Made by a program: the position numbers and the translations under genes. A model generated the notes under the pieces. It searched no databases, was not told where the DNA came from, and worked only from the letters and a program-made list of their open reading frames with translations. This document shows positions 40,114-46,808 of a stretch of 64,000 nt of DNA, in pieces. The DNA lies in NCBI GenBank assembly GCA_963676655.2, contig CAXXKX010000003.1, positions 1 through 64,000 of the forward strand, read 5' to 3'. Position 1 is the first letter of the stretch, and each line of letters starts with the position of its first letter. The DNA comes from G963676655 sp963676655. GTDB taxonomy: Bacteria > Verrucomicrobiota > Lentisphaeria > Victivallales > Victivallaceae.

Positions 40114-41112
40114 ATGTCAGTTTCAATTACCGCAATCGCTAAAGAACTGGGAATTTCGCGCGCCACAGTATCAAACGCCCTTGCCGGACGCGGCAGGATG
40201 CGGCAGGATTTGCGGAAAAAAATCCTTTCGTGCGCCAATAAATATTCCTACCGGCCCAATGTCAACGCCGCCAGGCTAAGACGGGGAAAAAGCGATCAGA
40301 TTTTGTTTGGCGCGCTGATTGAAAAAACAGAGATTTTTGACTTCAACCACGCCATCTTGATCCATTACCTGACCAACAAACTGATGAAATTGGGATATGA
40401 CCTGGTAATCCATCCTTTTGAACAGAATAAAGAGAGCTGGAACAACATTGTCGAAAAAGTTCGCAACAAAAGCGTTGACGGAGTGGTCCTGCAGCTTGAC
40501 GCGTCGCTGGTTCCCGAACTGATTCAGGATCTAGTAAAAACCAAAGCTCCGGTCGCCATATACGATTCCAGTGCGGACGCCATGGATAATTCCCTGGTTG
40601 ATACCGTGACATGCTCATTTCTGGACAACCTGATTCAATCGTTCAAAAACAAAAAGCTGCCGCCGGAAACTGAAGTTTTTTGTATCGTGCAAAACGAGGT
40701 CTATGATGACCGGCTGGTGCAGGATTTCATCAATGTCGCGAAGATATACAACCTGAAAAACATCAACCCGGAAATCAGATACGACAGTGAAAAACCGGAG
40801 TTTCAGGAAATCTGGCAGAGGATAAGCGAAAAAACTTCAGGTCGTCCCGCCGTAGTGCTGTTCCGAACCGGCAACATGCTTGACAAAGCATTTTTTGAGC
40901 TCCGTTCGACCGGAATAAAATCGCTTGACAATATCCATATTTACTCGTTAAAACACAATTTCGACACCCATGCTCCGGACGCGAAAAGAACCAGTATCAT
41001 GGTAAGTGATTTTGAAAATATCACCGAATTATTAATTCAAAATGTCGTCAACCGGATTGAAAATCCCGACAGCGAAATATCAGTTAACATCCTGCCCGGG
41101 AAAATTATCTAA
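40114..41112 (+). CDS. LacI-family transcriptional regulator
   Basis: The 332-residue protein begins with a LacI helix-turn-helix (SITAIAKELGISRATVSNAL) and hinge region (YRPNVNAARLRRGKSDQI). A periplasmic-binding-like sensor domain follows (FNHAILIHYLTNKLMKLGYDLVI, shown in part; SVDGVVLQLDASLVPELI; GRPAVVLFRTGNMLDKAFFEL). AGGA precedes the ATG. It is divergent from cassette B, and matching operator dyads occur at both promoters, so it very likely controls cassette B and itself. The effector is probably a sugar derived from the cassette's substrate. Confidence 0.9.
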   Translation: MSVSITAIAKELGISRATVSNALAGRGRMRQDLRKKILSCANKYSYRPNVNAARLRRGKSDQILFGALIEKTEIFDFNHAILIHYLTNKLMKLGYDLVIHPFEQNKESWNNIVEKVRNKSVDGVVLQLDASLVPELIQDLVKTKAPVAIYDSSADAMDNSLVDTVTCSFLDNLIQSFKNKKLPPETEVFCIVQNEVYDDRLVQDFINVAKIYNLKNINPEIRYDSEKPEFQEIWQRISEKTSGRPAVVLFRTGNMLDKAFFELRSTGIKSLDNIHIYSLKHNFDTHAPDAKRTSIMVSDFENITELLIQNVVNRIENPDSEISVNILPGKII

Positions 41113-41163
41113 TCTACCGGGCCTGCCGGTTGAAGCTGGCTAAAAATCGACCATAAAGATTAT

Positions 41164-41790
41164 TTACTTCCAGATTTTTTCCAGAACCGGCTTCACATAA
41201 GTGGCTAGTTCGGCATAGCCGTCAGCGGTATGATGCAGCATATCTTCGACATAAGTATCGGTCCGCAACGAGCCGTCATCGTTATACATGAATGAAGTCA
41301 AATCCAGAATATCGGTATCATCATACCGGCCGGCATAATCGGCGAACATCTCATTGCAACGCGTTCCCGAATCGAAAATATGCTGCAGCGCCGGAGACAG
41401 TTTAATCGGCATAATCAGGAATTTTATGCCGGGAAAATCCTGTCGCGCCCACTCGAAAATGCGATGTGTCATGTCAAGCACTTCCTCTGGCGTATAATTG
41501 TTCATTAAGTCGTTCGCGCCTTCATAGTAAACCATAAGTGAAGGTTTTACCGGGGAAACCAGTTCGCGGTAACGATATAGTGCATCTTCAGCGGTCGAAC
41601 CGCCAAATCCGGTATTGGTAACCGGCAGCGGAGCCATCTGGCTGTAGCACATATCATTTGTCCGCCAATTCCCCATTGTCGAACTGCCGTAAAAAAGAAT
41701 TCCTCCCGGTTCTGGTGGGGCCTCCTCCAGCATCTTTACAAGTCCTGCGACCTGTTCGTCAAATCTGCGCAAATTTATTTTCGTATCCAT
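41164..41790 (-). CDS. SGNH/GDSL-type hydrolase
   Basis: Start chosen at the ATG at 41788-41790, which has AGGAG 5 nt upstream; the frame opens 17 codons earlier without support. The 208-residue protein has the SGNH blocks: ILFYGSSTMGNW (nucleophile Ser37), NTGFGGSTAED (Gly), EGANDLM (Asn93) and DMLHHTADGY (Asp183, His186). No signal peptide, so it is cytoplasmic. This family includes sugar and lipid O-acyl esterases. It lies just downstream of the FCD-type GntR gene with 32 bp between them, suggesting co-transcription and a role in removing acyl groups from sugars. Confidence 0.85.
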   Translation of the reverse strand: MDTKINLRRFDEQVAGLVKMLEEAPPEPGGILFYGSSTMGNWRTNDMCYSQMAPLPVTNTGFGGSTAEDALYRYRELVSPVKPSLMVYYEGANDLMNNYTPEEVLDMTHRIFEWARQDFPGIKFLIMPIKLSPALQHIFDSGTRCNEMFADYAGRYDDTDILDLTSFMYNDDGSLRTDTYVEDMLHHTADGYAELATYVKPVLEKIWK

Positions 41791-41822
41791 TTGAACTCCT
41801 GTAATGATTGGATTTGATAACT

Positions 41823-42440
41823 TTATTTGGCAATACCGCAACCGGACATAATATGCGCGCCAAGCAGTTTGACGGCTAACGCCTTGTCTTTTCGCTTGAT
41901 CGCGCTTAGTATATCCTTGCGTTCTGTAGATATGGAATTAATGTCATGTGAACCATAACTGCGCAACAGCCGGATCGGGCGGGTCCGGATGATCAACTGT
42001 CCGACAATCTCCCGCAAATGACGATTTGGACAGGCCTCCATGATCAGTTCATGCAGTTTTTCATCGACATTGAGAGACGATCCGGCCTGCTCTTCCGCCA
42101 ACGCATTGTCAATTGCCTGCATCAGTTTGTCCAGCTTTTTTTCCGGAATGAAATCAAAACCCTGTTCAAGAGCCAGACATTCGAGCATTTTCCGGCACTG
42201 AAACAACTCGTTGATTTCCTCAACATCGAATTTCTTCACGAAGAACCCGCGCCGGGGAATACGTTCGACCAGCCCGTCCCGTTCCAGTTTCAGCATTGCT
42301 TCACGCACCGGGGTACGACTTACGCCGTACTTGTCGCACATTGCTTCCTCGGAGAGCTTGGTCCCGGTCCTGCCGCCGATTATGTCCTTGAGCATTTGCT
42401 CATATACCTGTTCGGCTAAAGATTGGTGTTTGATTTTCAT
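41823..42440 (-). CDS. GntR-family regulator, FCD (FadR-like) type
   Basis: From the ATG at 42438-42440 the protein is 205 residues. The winged helix (SLAEQVYEQMLKDIIGG, EAMCDKYGVSRTPVREAMLKLERDGL, shown in part; IPRRGFFVKKF) is followed by an all-helical FCD sensor domain (INELFQCRKMLECLALEQGF, DEKLHELIMEACPN, RLLRSYGSHDINSISTER). The frame extends 24 codons upstream into a REP-like repeat, which argues for the later start. FCD regulators usually sense carboxylates or uronic acids and bind TTGTATACAA-like dyads. Such a dyad lies at 44234-44245 ahead of the neighbouring esterase gene. Confidence 0.85.
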   Translation of the reverse strand: MKIKHQSLAEQVYEQMLKDIIGGRTGTKLSEEAMCDKYGVSRTPVREAMLKLERDGLVERIPRRGFFVKKFDVEEINELFQCRKMLECLALEQGFDFIPEKKLDKLMQAIDNALAEEQAGSSLNVDEKLHELIMEACPNRHLREIVGQLIIRTRPIRLLRSYGSHDINSISTERKDILSAIKRKDKALAVKLLGAHIMSGCGIAK

Positions 42441-42481
42441 CGTTATACCTGATTTCCTGACTCTGGTCAATTTTTCTTCGA

Positions 42482-42544
42482 GGAATCGCCGGTCGGAGCC
42501 CGGCTCCCACAATAGGGAATCGCCGGTCGGAACCCGGCTCCCAC
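42482..42544 (+). repeat. Pair of REP-like palindromes (29-bp units)
   Basis: Two 29-bp units at 42482-42510 and 42516-42544 differ at one base. Each contains GCCGG and CCGGC arms around a 7-nt loop. Read on the minus strand each begins GTGGGAG, like the conserved head of REP palindromes handled by RAYT enzymes. They sit in the 110-bp space between the esterase and the GntR gene. A RAYT gene lies 14 kb away at 27422-28390. Confidence 0.65.
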
Positions 42545-42550
42545 TGTCTA

Positions 42551-44203
42551 TTATTTCTTTACGCTTTGTAATTTCTCACATGCGTCAAGCTTGAATAACG
42601 GATAATGGAAACGCTGTGCATGGGAAGCCGCATTTGACGCCGACAACGTTTCATGCTTACCTTTGCCGCTTTCAAAACTGTTGACCTGAATATTGAGGCC
42701 AATGACGTTCTCCGGATTCAACGCGGATATTTCCTCGAGCGGTATAGTTATCCGCATCGAGTAGCCGTCAGCAGTAGTTTTCGCCGTCATCGCGGCTTTT
42801 GATTTACCTGTAATATCGGTCCCTCCGGATGACAACTTCACGATCTGCATTGATTTTCCATCAGCATCCGGCTTGGCGGAAAACATAAATTGTTTGATAT
42901 TCAGGTCCTTCGGAAAAGCCCGGGTATTGTCTTTCGTCAATTTGCGCAACGGAGTGCGGTCGACAAATATTTCTATACCGTCACCGGTATAATATCTGCC
43001 TTTTAACGGCTGCTTTATTTTATTGGTTTTTCTCTCCAGTAAAAATTTGATATTTCCATTTTCGGTCCATACTTTGACTCCGTTGGGACATTGCAAAGCG
43101 TTTTGTAAACCATCTTTCAAATGAAACTCTTTAACCATTGGCATTTGCTTTATTTTCAACTTCTGAACAAGGGTAATTCCGGACGGAACATTGTTATTTT
43201 TTATTTTGAAAACCCCTGTCCCGGAAGCCGGGACCGACTTTCCGTCAAACTTGATTTCAGCGGCGTTGGCATCAACGTTCAGGCCTGAAACTTCCATATA
43301 ATTATTACCGCCATAAGTTCTGCAAACCATAACGGGGATATTTTGCGGCACACTGTATTCAGAATGCGGCATGCCTGAATTTTTCAAAATGAACACTGCT
43401 GTATCATGTTTAAACCCCGCATTTCGACCAAGCGTACCATGAGTGCCTGGATATTCGCGGTATTTAATACGGCTTTTAGGCTGTTTTGCGTAGCGTATCA
43501 TCATCGACTCAAAAAGCCGGTTTTCCTCCTGGCGCGACGGATAATCATTGTCACCGCATTGCAAAAGAATCGGAAAAGGCGTTTTCCTGATGTGATACAT
43601 AGGAGAGTTCTCATCGCAAATCCCCTGCTGAACCTTGTAGCCCAGTTGCTTTCGCACCGTGAAATGGGTAATCGTATGGCCGCTCTGCATCAATACCCCG
43701 GCGAGTTTATCCGCGTCAACGCCAACGGCCTTTAAGAACTTTTTGTCCATGGCAATCATTCCGGCAAGATATGAACCGGCGGAGTATCCGCCTATAAAGA
43801 TCTTATCAGGATTGCCGCCATATTTGCTGATATTTTTAAAGACCCATGCTGTCGCAGCGGCACAATCCTCAATATATTCAGGGTGTTTACATTTCGGATA
43901 CAGGCGATATTCGACCACGGCAACCGCGATCCCGAGTTTTACCAGTTGAACCGGTCCTCCGCGTCTGCCACCGGTCATGCCGCCGCCATGGAAGTACACC
44001 AATGTTGGAAAGCTTTTTGCTCCTTCGGGCAAATACAAATCAAGCATCGACATTTTCGTGCGATATTTGTCATTCTCCGGTTTACTTAAATATGAAATAT
44101 TTTTAATCGTTTTGACTTTATATTCCGTGGCTGCAAGTGCAGTTCCAGTTAAAAGCGATATGGTCAATAATACAACTGCCGACATCAATATTTTCTTCAT
44201 CAT
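42551..44203 (-). CDS. Secreted alpha/beta-hydrolase esterase with C-terminal CBM9-like domain
   Basis: The 550-residue protein has a signal peptide (ILMSAVVLLTISLLTGTALA). A carbohydrate-esterase-type alpha/beta hydrolase covers residues about 30-275: oxyanion HGGG at 72-75, nucleophile in GGYSAGSYLAG (Ser141), acid in QCGDNDYPS (Asp218 or Asp220) and histidine in GTHGTLG (His255). A linker follows, then a CBM9/DOMON-like sandwich at about 350-540 (GDGIEIFVDRTPL, YSMRITIPLEEIS, NPENVIGLNIQVNS). It likely removes acetyl or feruloyl groups from polysaccharide outside the cell. Two adjacent ATG codons are possible starts. It precedes the FCD GntR and SGNH genes on the same strand. Confidence 0.8.
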   Translation of the reverse strand: MMKKILMSAVVLLTISLLTGTALAATEYKVKTIKNISYLSKPENDKYRTKMSMLDLYLPEGAKSFPTLVYFHGGGMTGGRRGGPVQLVKLGIAVAVVEYRLYPKCKHPEYIEDCAAATAWVFKNISKYGGNPDKIFIGGYSAGSYLAGMIAMDKKFLKAVGVDADKLAGVLMQSGHTITHFTVRKQLGYKVQQGICDENSPMYHIRKTPFPILLQCGDNDYPSRQEENRLFESMMIRYAKQPKSRIKYREYPGTHGTLGRNAGFKHDTAVFILKNSGMPHSEYSVPQNIPVMVCRTYGGNNYMEVSGLNVDANAAEIKFDGKSVPASGTGVFKIKNNNVPSGITLVQKLKIKQMPMVKEFHLKDGLQNALQCPNGVKVWTENGNIKFLLERKTNKIKQPLKGRYYTGDGIEIFVDRTPLRKLTKDNTRAFPKDLNIKQFMFSAKPDADGKSMQIVKLSSGGTDITGKSKAAMTAKTTADGYSMRITIPLEEISALNPENVIGLNIQVNSFESGKGKHETLSASNAASHAQRFHYPLFKLDACEKLQSVKK

Positions 44204-44233
44204 AATCCCATTTCTTTCTTTCGATTATTGTAT

Positions 44234-44271
44234 ATTGTATACAATTTATCATCGCCTTGTTCACATGTCAA
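44234..44271 (-). promoter_or_regulatory. Esterase promoter with ATTGTATACAAT dyad
   Basis: Minus-strand TTGACA (44266-44271) and TAAATT (44243-44248) are 17 bp apart. The perfect 12-bp palindrome ATTGTATACAAT (44234-44245) overlaps the -10 and start region. Dyads of this form are bound by FCD-type GntR proteins, one of which is encoded downstream at 41823-42440. The rest of the 429-bp gap holds a tandem repeat and a candidate promoter for the nitrilase gene, with nothing else recognised. Confidence 0.6.
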
Positions 44272-44405
44272 TATCTATTCGGAGAAAATTACAGCTTTCT
44301 TTATCAAAGCAATAATCAACAGCATAAATAATGATTCAACAAGCAAAAAACCAGAAGACAACTCGCAAAAAAATAATAATCTAACTATTTAATTTAAAAA
44401 TACTT

Positions 44406-44471
44406 GCAATAAAACAACAGTCAAACGTAACGACTATTGCAATAAAACAACAGTCAAACGTAACGACTATT
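44406..44471 (+). repeat. Tandem 33-bp repeat carrying two copies of the 22-bp element
   Basis: Two identical 33-bp units, 44406-44438 and 44439-44471, each start GCAATAAAACA and end with the 22-bp ACAGTCAAACGTA element also present at 39814-39835. They lie 160 bp ahead of the first nitrilase-fold gene. Identity of the two units implies recent duplication or selection for spacing of three helical turns. Confidence 0.75.
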
Positions 44472-44522
44472 GTGATATTACGCAACTCGACAGGCAAAGG
44501 AATAAAAATGTATAAATTGAAG

Positions 44523-44551
44523 TTGTAAAAGCCGGTTTCAAGCGTTAGAAT
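44523..44551 (+). promoter_or_regulatory. Candidate promoter of the nitrilase-fold gene
   Basis: TTGTAA (44523-44528) and TAGAAT (44546-44551) are 17 bp apart, about 80 bp before the start codon and 50 bp after the tandem repeat. Moderate match only. Confidence 0.4.
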
Positions 44552-44632
44552 AACCAGAGATTTATGCAACGTAACAGAGTCCAAAACATTAAGGACGCAA
44601 GGAAATAAGAATTAATTTTAAAAGGTTGTACA

Positions 44633-45583
44633 ATGAAAATTAAAACCGCATCTGTTCAATTTAATCATGCTCCCGGAGATAAAACATATAATCTGGCCAG
44701 AATCCACGATTTTTGTGTAAAAGCGGCTGAAGAAAAAGTGGAACTGATTATTTTCCCGGAAATGTGCATTACAGGCTACTGGCATGTCAGGAATCTAAAA
44801 CGGACGGAAATCGAAGAGTTGGCGGAAGCCTTACCGGACGGAGCGTCAGTTCAATACCTGCAAAAGCTATCGTGCGAACTGAATATTATAATTGGAGCCG
44901 GACTGATCGAGGCCGCGGCTGATGGTCAGCTTTACAACACTTACGTAGTGGTTAAACCCGACGGCAGCATCTTCAGTCATCGTAAGATCCACTGTTTTAT
45001 CAGTAAACATATGGCATCCGGCAGCGAATTCACCGTGTTTGAGCTTTGCGACGGAATTAAAGCGGGAATATTGATCTGTTATGATAATAATATCATCGAA
45101 AATGCCAGAATTACCGCATTGCTGGGAGCGGATATACTGCTGGCGCCGCACCAGACCGGCGGCTGCGAAACCCCAAGTCCGCTCTGCATGGGCCGGATCG
45201 ACACCGATCTATGGGACCAGCGCCAAACCAGAGGCGATGAACTGCTGAAGGAAGTAATGGGGCCCAAAGGCCGCGGCTGGCTCATGAAATGGCTTCCCGC
45301 CAGAGCGCATGATAACGGCATGTTTCTGATTTTCAGTAACGGAATCGGTCGCGATGACGACGAAGTCAGAACCGGCAACGCAATGATCATTGATCCTTAC
45401 GGCAATATCCTGGCGGAAGCCGAACAAGCCGAAGACCTCATGGTCTGGGCGACACTGGATATGGATTTACTGCACAAATGCATTGGCCGCAGATGGATAA
45501 TCTCCCGTCGCCCCGAATTATATAAAATGTTAAGTCAGCCGACCGGCAAAGAGCAGGACGTAAAAATCGTCCGGTTTGAATAA
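44633..45583 (+). CDS. Nitrilase-superfamily amidohydrolase 1
   Basis: The 316-residue protein has the carbon-nitrogen hydrolase triad: Glu43 in IFPEMCITGYW, Lys118 in SHRKIHCF and Cys149 in GILICYDNN. The sequence around them fits amidases and carbamoyl hydrolases of the superfamily rather than true nitrilases. AAAGG precedes the ATG by 7 nt. It is cytoplasmic. A second, distant paralogue follows 261 bp downstream on the same strand. Substrate unknown; an N-acyl or amide group on a sugar or uronic acid derivative is possible given the neighbours, but this is speculation. Confidence 0.85.
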   Translation: MKIKTASVQFNHAPGDKTYNLARIHDFCVKAAEEKVELIIFPEMCITGYWHVRNLKRTEIEELAEALPDGASVQYLQKLSCELNIIIGAGLIEAAADGQLYNTYVVVKPDGSIFSHRKIHCFISKHMASGSEFTVFELCDGIKAGILICYDNNIIENARITALLGADILLAPHQTGGCETPSPLCMGRIDTDLWDQRQTRGDELLKEVMGPKGRGWLMKWLPARAHDNGMFLIFSNGIGRDDDEVRTGNAMIIDPYGNILAEAEQAEDLMVWATLDMDLLHKCIGRRWIISRRPELYKMLSQPTGKEQDVKIVRFE

Positions 45584-45617
45584 AAAACAATCTTTACATT
45601 AAAAAGAGTCGTGCGAA

Positions 45618-45827
45618 ATGCAAATATTAACCACGAACAATGAAATGAGCGCGAGCATTGCGCAGGGCAACACACGAAAAGTCACGAAAAAGTTTTTTTA
45701 TTTTTCAGCTTATGCTGAAAATTTAAATACTTCTTCATGTTCTTCATGCGTTGCCTTCGCTAGCTCAGGCTCAGACTGCGCTGGTCATGGTGCAAATAAT
45801 AGTTTCGCATTAGTCTATTTACATTAA
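45618..45827 (+). other. Noncoding spacer with inverted repeats between the two nitrilase genes
   Basis: The 261-bp spacer contains an 8-bp perfect hairpin, TTTTCAGC (45702-45709) and GCTGAAAA (45714-45721) around TTAT. It also has a wider imperfect inverted repeat: GCGCAG/GGCAAC near 45659-45671 faces GTTGCC/CTGCGC near 45750-45782. The short open frame that covers it has a composition and repeats (CACGAA, TTCTTCATG) unlike a protein. It may be a decayed small repeat element or a hairpin that limits readthrough. Confidence 0.35.
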
Positions 45828-45844
45828 AAATTAAGGAATCAATA

Positions 45845-46783
45845 ATGGCCAGATACGTCACTATCAGCACCTTCGGCCCCACACACCCGCAATACAGCGA
45901 TGTAAAAAACGCCGACAAAGTAGATTACATGATCAACTTCTGGAACGGACAACTGCAAAAAGTGTGGCCTGACAAGCCGGATTTGATCGTCCTTCCGGAA
46001 ACCTGCGACATCATTACCGGTCTGTCGCCGGAAGAACTTTTTGCATACTACAAAGAGCGAGGCGACCAGTTAAAAGAATTTTTCCAGACTCAGGCCAGAA
46101 AATATAACTGCAATATCTGCTATTCCGCCTATCGGGATATGCCGGACGGAACCAGACGCAACTCCAGTCAAATTATCGACCGGAACGGGAAAGTAATCGG
46201 AATCTACAATAAAAATTTTCCGGTGATTCATGAGATAACCGACAGAAATGTGCGTTCAGGTAAAGGAACTCAATTAATTGAAACCGATTTCGGCAAAATA
46301 GCCTGTGCCATCTGTTTTGACCTGAATTTTGATGATTTAAAAACCCGGACAGCCGAAATGAAGCCGGACCTGATCCTGTTTTCATCAGAATATCACGGCG
46401 GCTTGCGGCAGGTCTGCTGGGCCTATGACTGCCAGGCCCATTTCGTCGGGGCGGTCGTCAATCTGCCGTGCCAGATAATTTCACCAGACGGTCGAATACT
46501 GGCAAGTTCGACCAACTATTTCAAGCATGTTACCCATACCGTCAATCTGGACTGCAAACTTGTCCATCTTGATGGCAACTGGGAAAAACTTGCGGCGTTG
46601 AAAGCTGAATATTGCCGAAACGTCGATATTTCCGATCCGGGACATCTGGGCGCGGTACTGGTGACAAGCAATTGTCAGGATAAAAACGTTGACGATTTGA
46701 TTAGCGAGTTTGAGATTGAAACTCTTGATCAATACCTGCAACGCTCAAGAGAGTTCGACCGCAAACCTGAAAATATCGAGTAA
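45845..46783 (+). CDS. Nitrilase-superfamily amidohydrolase 2
   Basis: The 312-residue protein has the triad Glu52 (IVLPETCD), Lys123 (IYNKNFPV) and Cys157 (CAICFDLNF). It shares only the fold-defining motifs with the preceding gene, so the pair is not a recent duplication. No signal peptide. AAGGA lies about 7 nt before the ATG. The gene converges on the GH36 gene, 25 bp apart, with no obvious terminator between them. Confidence 0.85.
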   Translation: MARYVTISTFGPTHPQYSDVKNADKVDYMINFWNGQLQKVWPDKPDLIVLPETCDIITGLSPEELFAYYKERGDQLKEFFQTQARKYNCNICYSAYRDMPDGTRRNSSQIIDRNGKVIGIYNKNFPVIHEITDRNVRSGKGTQLIETDFGKIACAICFDLNFDDLKTRTAEMKPDLILFSSEYHGGLRQVCWAYDCQAHFVGAVVNLPCQIISPDGRILASSTNYFKHVTHTVNLDCKLVHLDGNWEKLAALKAEYCRNVDISDPGHLGAVLVTSNCQDKNVDDLISEFEIETLDQYLQRSREFDRKPENIE

Positions 46784-46808
46784 TCAGAACCCGTATCCGT
46801 TTGGCTGG

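Noticed and set aside
41113..41163. Terminator between the convergent LacI and SGNH genes
   Set aside because: ACCGG/CCGGT can form a 5-bp stem, but there is no T-tract on either strand.
44381..44584. 67-codon minus-strand frame over the tandem 33-bp repeat
   Set aside because: Its repeated internal segment is just the tandem repeat read through in frame; hydrophobic low-complexity product with no SD.
45618..45827. 69-codon plus-strand frame between the nitrilase genes
   Set aside because: The DNA is dominated by inverted repeats and short repeats; product resembles no protein.
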